A DNA stretch of 15,915 bases, taken from positions 1 to 15,915 of the forward strand of contig DCHW01000023.1 in the NCBI GenBank assembly GCA_002314935.1. The letters are read 5' to 3'. Shown here one piece after another: positions 14,127 through 15,915 of the stretch. The position numbers and the translations under genes were made by a program. The stretch comes from Clostridiales bacterium UBA1742 (lineage in GTDB: Bacteria; Bacillota; Clostridia; TANB77; CAG-508). Position 1 is the stretch's first letter. The number at the start of each line of letters is the position of its first letter. The notes under the pieces were generated by a model. It was not told the DNA's origin. It did not search any database and saw only the letters and a program-made list of their open reading frames with translations.

Positions 14127-15195
14127 TTAAATAATTTTTCCTCCACCTATAACAACATCATCTATATAAAAAACTACAGATTGTCCTTTAGTTATAGCTC
14201 TTTGTGGAATATCAAAAACAAGTTTTACTATATTATCATCTATTTTTTTCAATTTTGCTTCTGCAAGTTTTGCACTATACCTTATTTTAGCTTTTATATC
14301 AACTGGAATAGTTAAATCAATATCTACAGTATAGTTTAAATTAGTAGCCAATAGCTCACTTTTAAAAATTTCTTTCTCTTCACCAACTATAACTTCGTTT
14401 TTTTCTTTATTTAATTCAATAACATATAACGGAGTTGAATTAGATATTCCTAATCCTTTTCTTTGGCCAATTGTATAATTTAGTAAACCTGTATGTTTTC
14501 CAAGTATAATTCCATCTTTATTTACAATGTTACCTGATACTGGCTTTTGATTTGTATTTTTCAATACAAATTCTGCATAATTGTTATCTGGAATAAAACA
14601 AATATCTTGGCTATCAGGTTTATTCGCAATTTTCAAATTATGCTCTTGTGCTATTTTTCTAATTTCTTCTTTATTTTTAAATATTCCTAATGGGAATAAT
14701 ACGTTTCCAAGTATTTCTTTAGGAATATTATATAAAACATAGCTTTGATCTTTCTCTAAAGAATTAGCAATTTTTAATACATTTCCACCAAACTTGGAAC
14801 TATATTCAATTTTAGCATAATGTCCAGTTGCAATATATTTGCAACCTAATTCTAATGCTTTTTTATAAAATAAATTGAATTTTAAAAATTTATTACACTC
14901 TATACATGGATTAGGAGTTTCTGCATTTTGATAACTTTTAATAAAACTAGATATAACACATTTATTAAATTCTTTTGTAAAATCTAATGAATAGTGTTCA
15001 ATTCCGTAATTGGTCACATACTTTTTTGGCATCTTCATTAGCACTATAAGAACCACAACCACTTTCTTTATCAGTATTATTCCATAAATTCATTGTTGCT
15101 CCAATTACTTCATATCCTTGTTCTTTTAATATAATTGCTGCAACACTACTATCAACTCCACCACTCATTCCTAAAAGTACTTTTTTATTTTCCAT
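14127..15195 (-). pseudogene. mnmA: tRNA-specific 2-thiouridylase MnmA, interrupted by a one-base frameshift
   Basis: The enzyme makes s2U34 in the Lys, Glu and Gln tRNAs using ATP and a persulfide donor. The ATG at 15195 follows AGAAGGA. Frame one gives residues 1-63, with the P-loop GMSGGVDSS (9-17) and ending VCDQL, then runs to a TGA. The next frame resumes GIEHYSLDF exactly where the family continues. Removing one base at about 15006 (the C in TTACGG on the minus strand) restores a 355-residue protein of normal length. All catalytic parts are intact: NPC97IEC, GHYAK, the KPDSQDIC199FI cysteine motif and the C-terminal beta domain (GGGKII). The rest shows no decay, so a sequencing error or very recent mutation is likely. 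It lies 17 bases after scpB and 12 before the prepilin-like gene. Confidence 0.9.
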
Positions 15196-15212
15196 AATAA
15201 TCCTTCTTTAAA

Positions 15213-15809
15213 TTATTGTTCTTCTTGATCTTGATTTTCTATAACTTCATCTTTTTTTACAATATCATCTATTACAATTTGTTCATTTTCATCTAGTCTA
15301 TACTTTGGTAATTCTGGTAATTCATCTAAATTAGATATTCCAAACAATTTTAAAAATTCATTTGTTGTTTTATATAATGTGGGTCTTCCTGGAGCATCTA
15401 ATTTTCCTGCTTCTTCTATTAAATTATATTCTAGTAACTTATAGATTGTCCCATCTGAATTTACGCCTCTTATTTGTTCGATTTCTGCTCTTGTTATTTT
15501 AGGATTATAAGCAATAATTGATAATGTTTCTAATGCAGCATTGGAAAGTGTAGGTTTTGCTCTATTATCAAATATTGGATAAATATAATCATAATATTCT
15601 TTTTTAGTACACATTTGATATCCCGTATTCACTTTTATTATTTCTAATCCTCTTCCTTCTTGCTCATATTCGGATTTCATGTTTTGCACTATCATATCTA
15701 TATCTTCATTACTTAATTCCAATATAGCCATAAGCTCTTTTACTTCTACTACTCTTCCAGCAGAAAATAGAATGGATTCAATTATAGCTTTATTTTTTTC
15801 TATTTCCAT
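15213..15809 (-). CDS. scpB: Segregation and condensation protein B
   Basis: 198 residues, normal for ScpB, the winged-helix partner of ScpA that forms the kleisin part of the SMC-ScpAB condensin. Two winged-helix domains are seen: about 1-75 (IIESILFSAGRVVEVKELMAIL) and about 85-155, with the family hallmark TLSNAALETLSIIAYNPKITRAEIEQIRGVNSDGTIYKLLE and GRPTLYKTTNEFLKLFGI. The C-terminal 35 residues are acidic and disordered-looking. The start follows GAGG. scpA, usually just upstream, is not within the visible 106 bases, and two promoters precede scpB. Confidence 0.96.
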   Translation of the reverse strand: MEIEKNKAIIESILFSAGRVVEVKELMAILELSNEDIDMIVQNMKSEYEQEGRGLEIIKVNTGYQMCTKKEYYDYIYPIFDNRAKPTLSNAALETLSIIAYNPKITRAEIEQIRGVNSDGTIYKLLEYNLIEEAGKLDAPGRPTLYKTTNEFLKLFGISNLDELPELPKYRLDENEQIVIDDIVKKDEVIENQDQEEQ

Positions 15810-15844
15810 TATAATTAACCTCTTTTATATTATTTTGCGTATTT

Positions 15845-15874
15845 ATTTTATGCCATTTTTATTATGTTTGTCAA
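15845..15874 (-). promoter_or_regulatory. Downstream scpB promoter
   Basis: Perfect TTGACA (15874-15869), an 18-base spacer, TAAAAT (15850-15845) on the minus strand, about 36 bases before the scpB ATG. Confidence 0.65.
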
Positions 15875-15901
15875 TATAGGTTTAAAATAGGATAGTGTCA
15901 A
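15873..15901 (-). promoter_or_regulatory. Upstream scpB promoter, overlapping the downstream one
   Basis: Perfect TTGACA (15901-15896), 17 bases, TATATT (15878-15873). Its -10 shares two bases with the -35 of the next promoter (TATATTGACA), so polymerase could occupy only one at a time. Confidence 0.55.
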
Positions 15902-15915
15902 TTTTTTTCGGGGAA

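Noticed and set aside
14127..15062. Reading the second part of mnmA as a separate gene starting MVVVLIV
   Set aside because: The first 19 residues are out-of-frame mnmA sequence; homology continues directly from the other frame at GIEHYSLDF.

Overview
The base composition is very AT-rich. Strong Shine-Dalgarno sites, frequent GTG/TTG starts, a T-box leader, GEMM-I riboswitches and the gene families present (ScpB, GreA, a YrzE/TIGR04086-like protein, dockerin and Ig-like secreted proteins, a YvyF-like zinc ribbon) all point to a low-GC Firmicute of the class Clostridia, plausibly an uncultured gut lineage. No phage, IS element, CRISPR array, tRNA or rRNA was seen. Every gene except one small zinc-ribbon gene is on the minus strand, so the transcriptional order runs from high to low coordinates.

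Right part (15915 to 10133): tandem consensus-like promoters drive scpB, then mnmA (broken by a single-base frameshift near 15006), then a prepilin-like protein whose head contains two copies of a 'YIESTGTQYIDT' domain. A hairpin follows, then an unrecognised Rossmann-like protein with a TTG start. greA and a two-OB-fold SSB each have their own promoter.

Centre (10065 to 7081): valS is controlled by a T-box leader with a GTA (Val) specifier. Only three bases separate the valS stop codon from the promoter of the next unit.

Left part (7077 to 1): two secreted multi-domain proteins (498 aa, and a partial one of at least 332 aa) are each preceded by the same cassette: a perfect TTGACA-N17-TATAAT promoter, a cyclic di-GMP-I (GEMM-I) aptamer and a rho-independent terminator. 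They share Big_3-like, Big_2-like and SH3-like C-terminal modules in shuffled order, and one also carries a dockerin. Between them lie a Sec-associated block (YrzE/TIGR04086-like membrane protein, HD-domain protein, SecD-like, SecF-like) and a single-domain rhodanese. The rhodanese is convergent with a small zinc-ribbon gene, and the two share a 24-bp perfect inverted repeat that covers both stop codons.

The best leads are: (1) a c-di-GMP-controlled family of shuffled surface proteins; (2) the second riboswitch, whose aptamer 3' strand is duplicated so that aptamer and terminator each have a copy; (3) a SecD/SecF pair lacking the conserved membrane aspartates, with a SecF missing its last two helices; (4) a prepilin-like protein with a LamG-like domain apparently inserted in its head; (5) the mnmA frameshift; and (6) the shared stop-codon palindrome. 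Promoter calls in such AT-rich DNA are weighted by match quality. The names come from motif recognition alone; no database search was possible.
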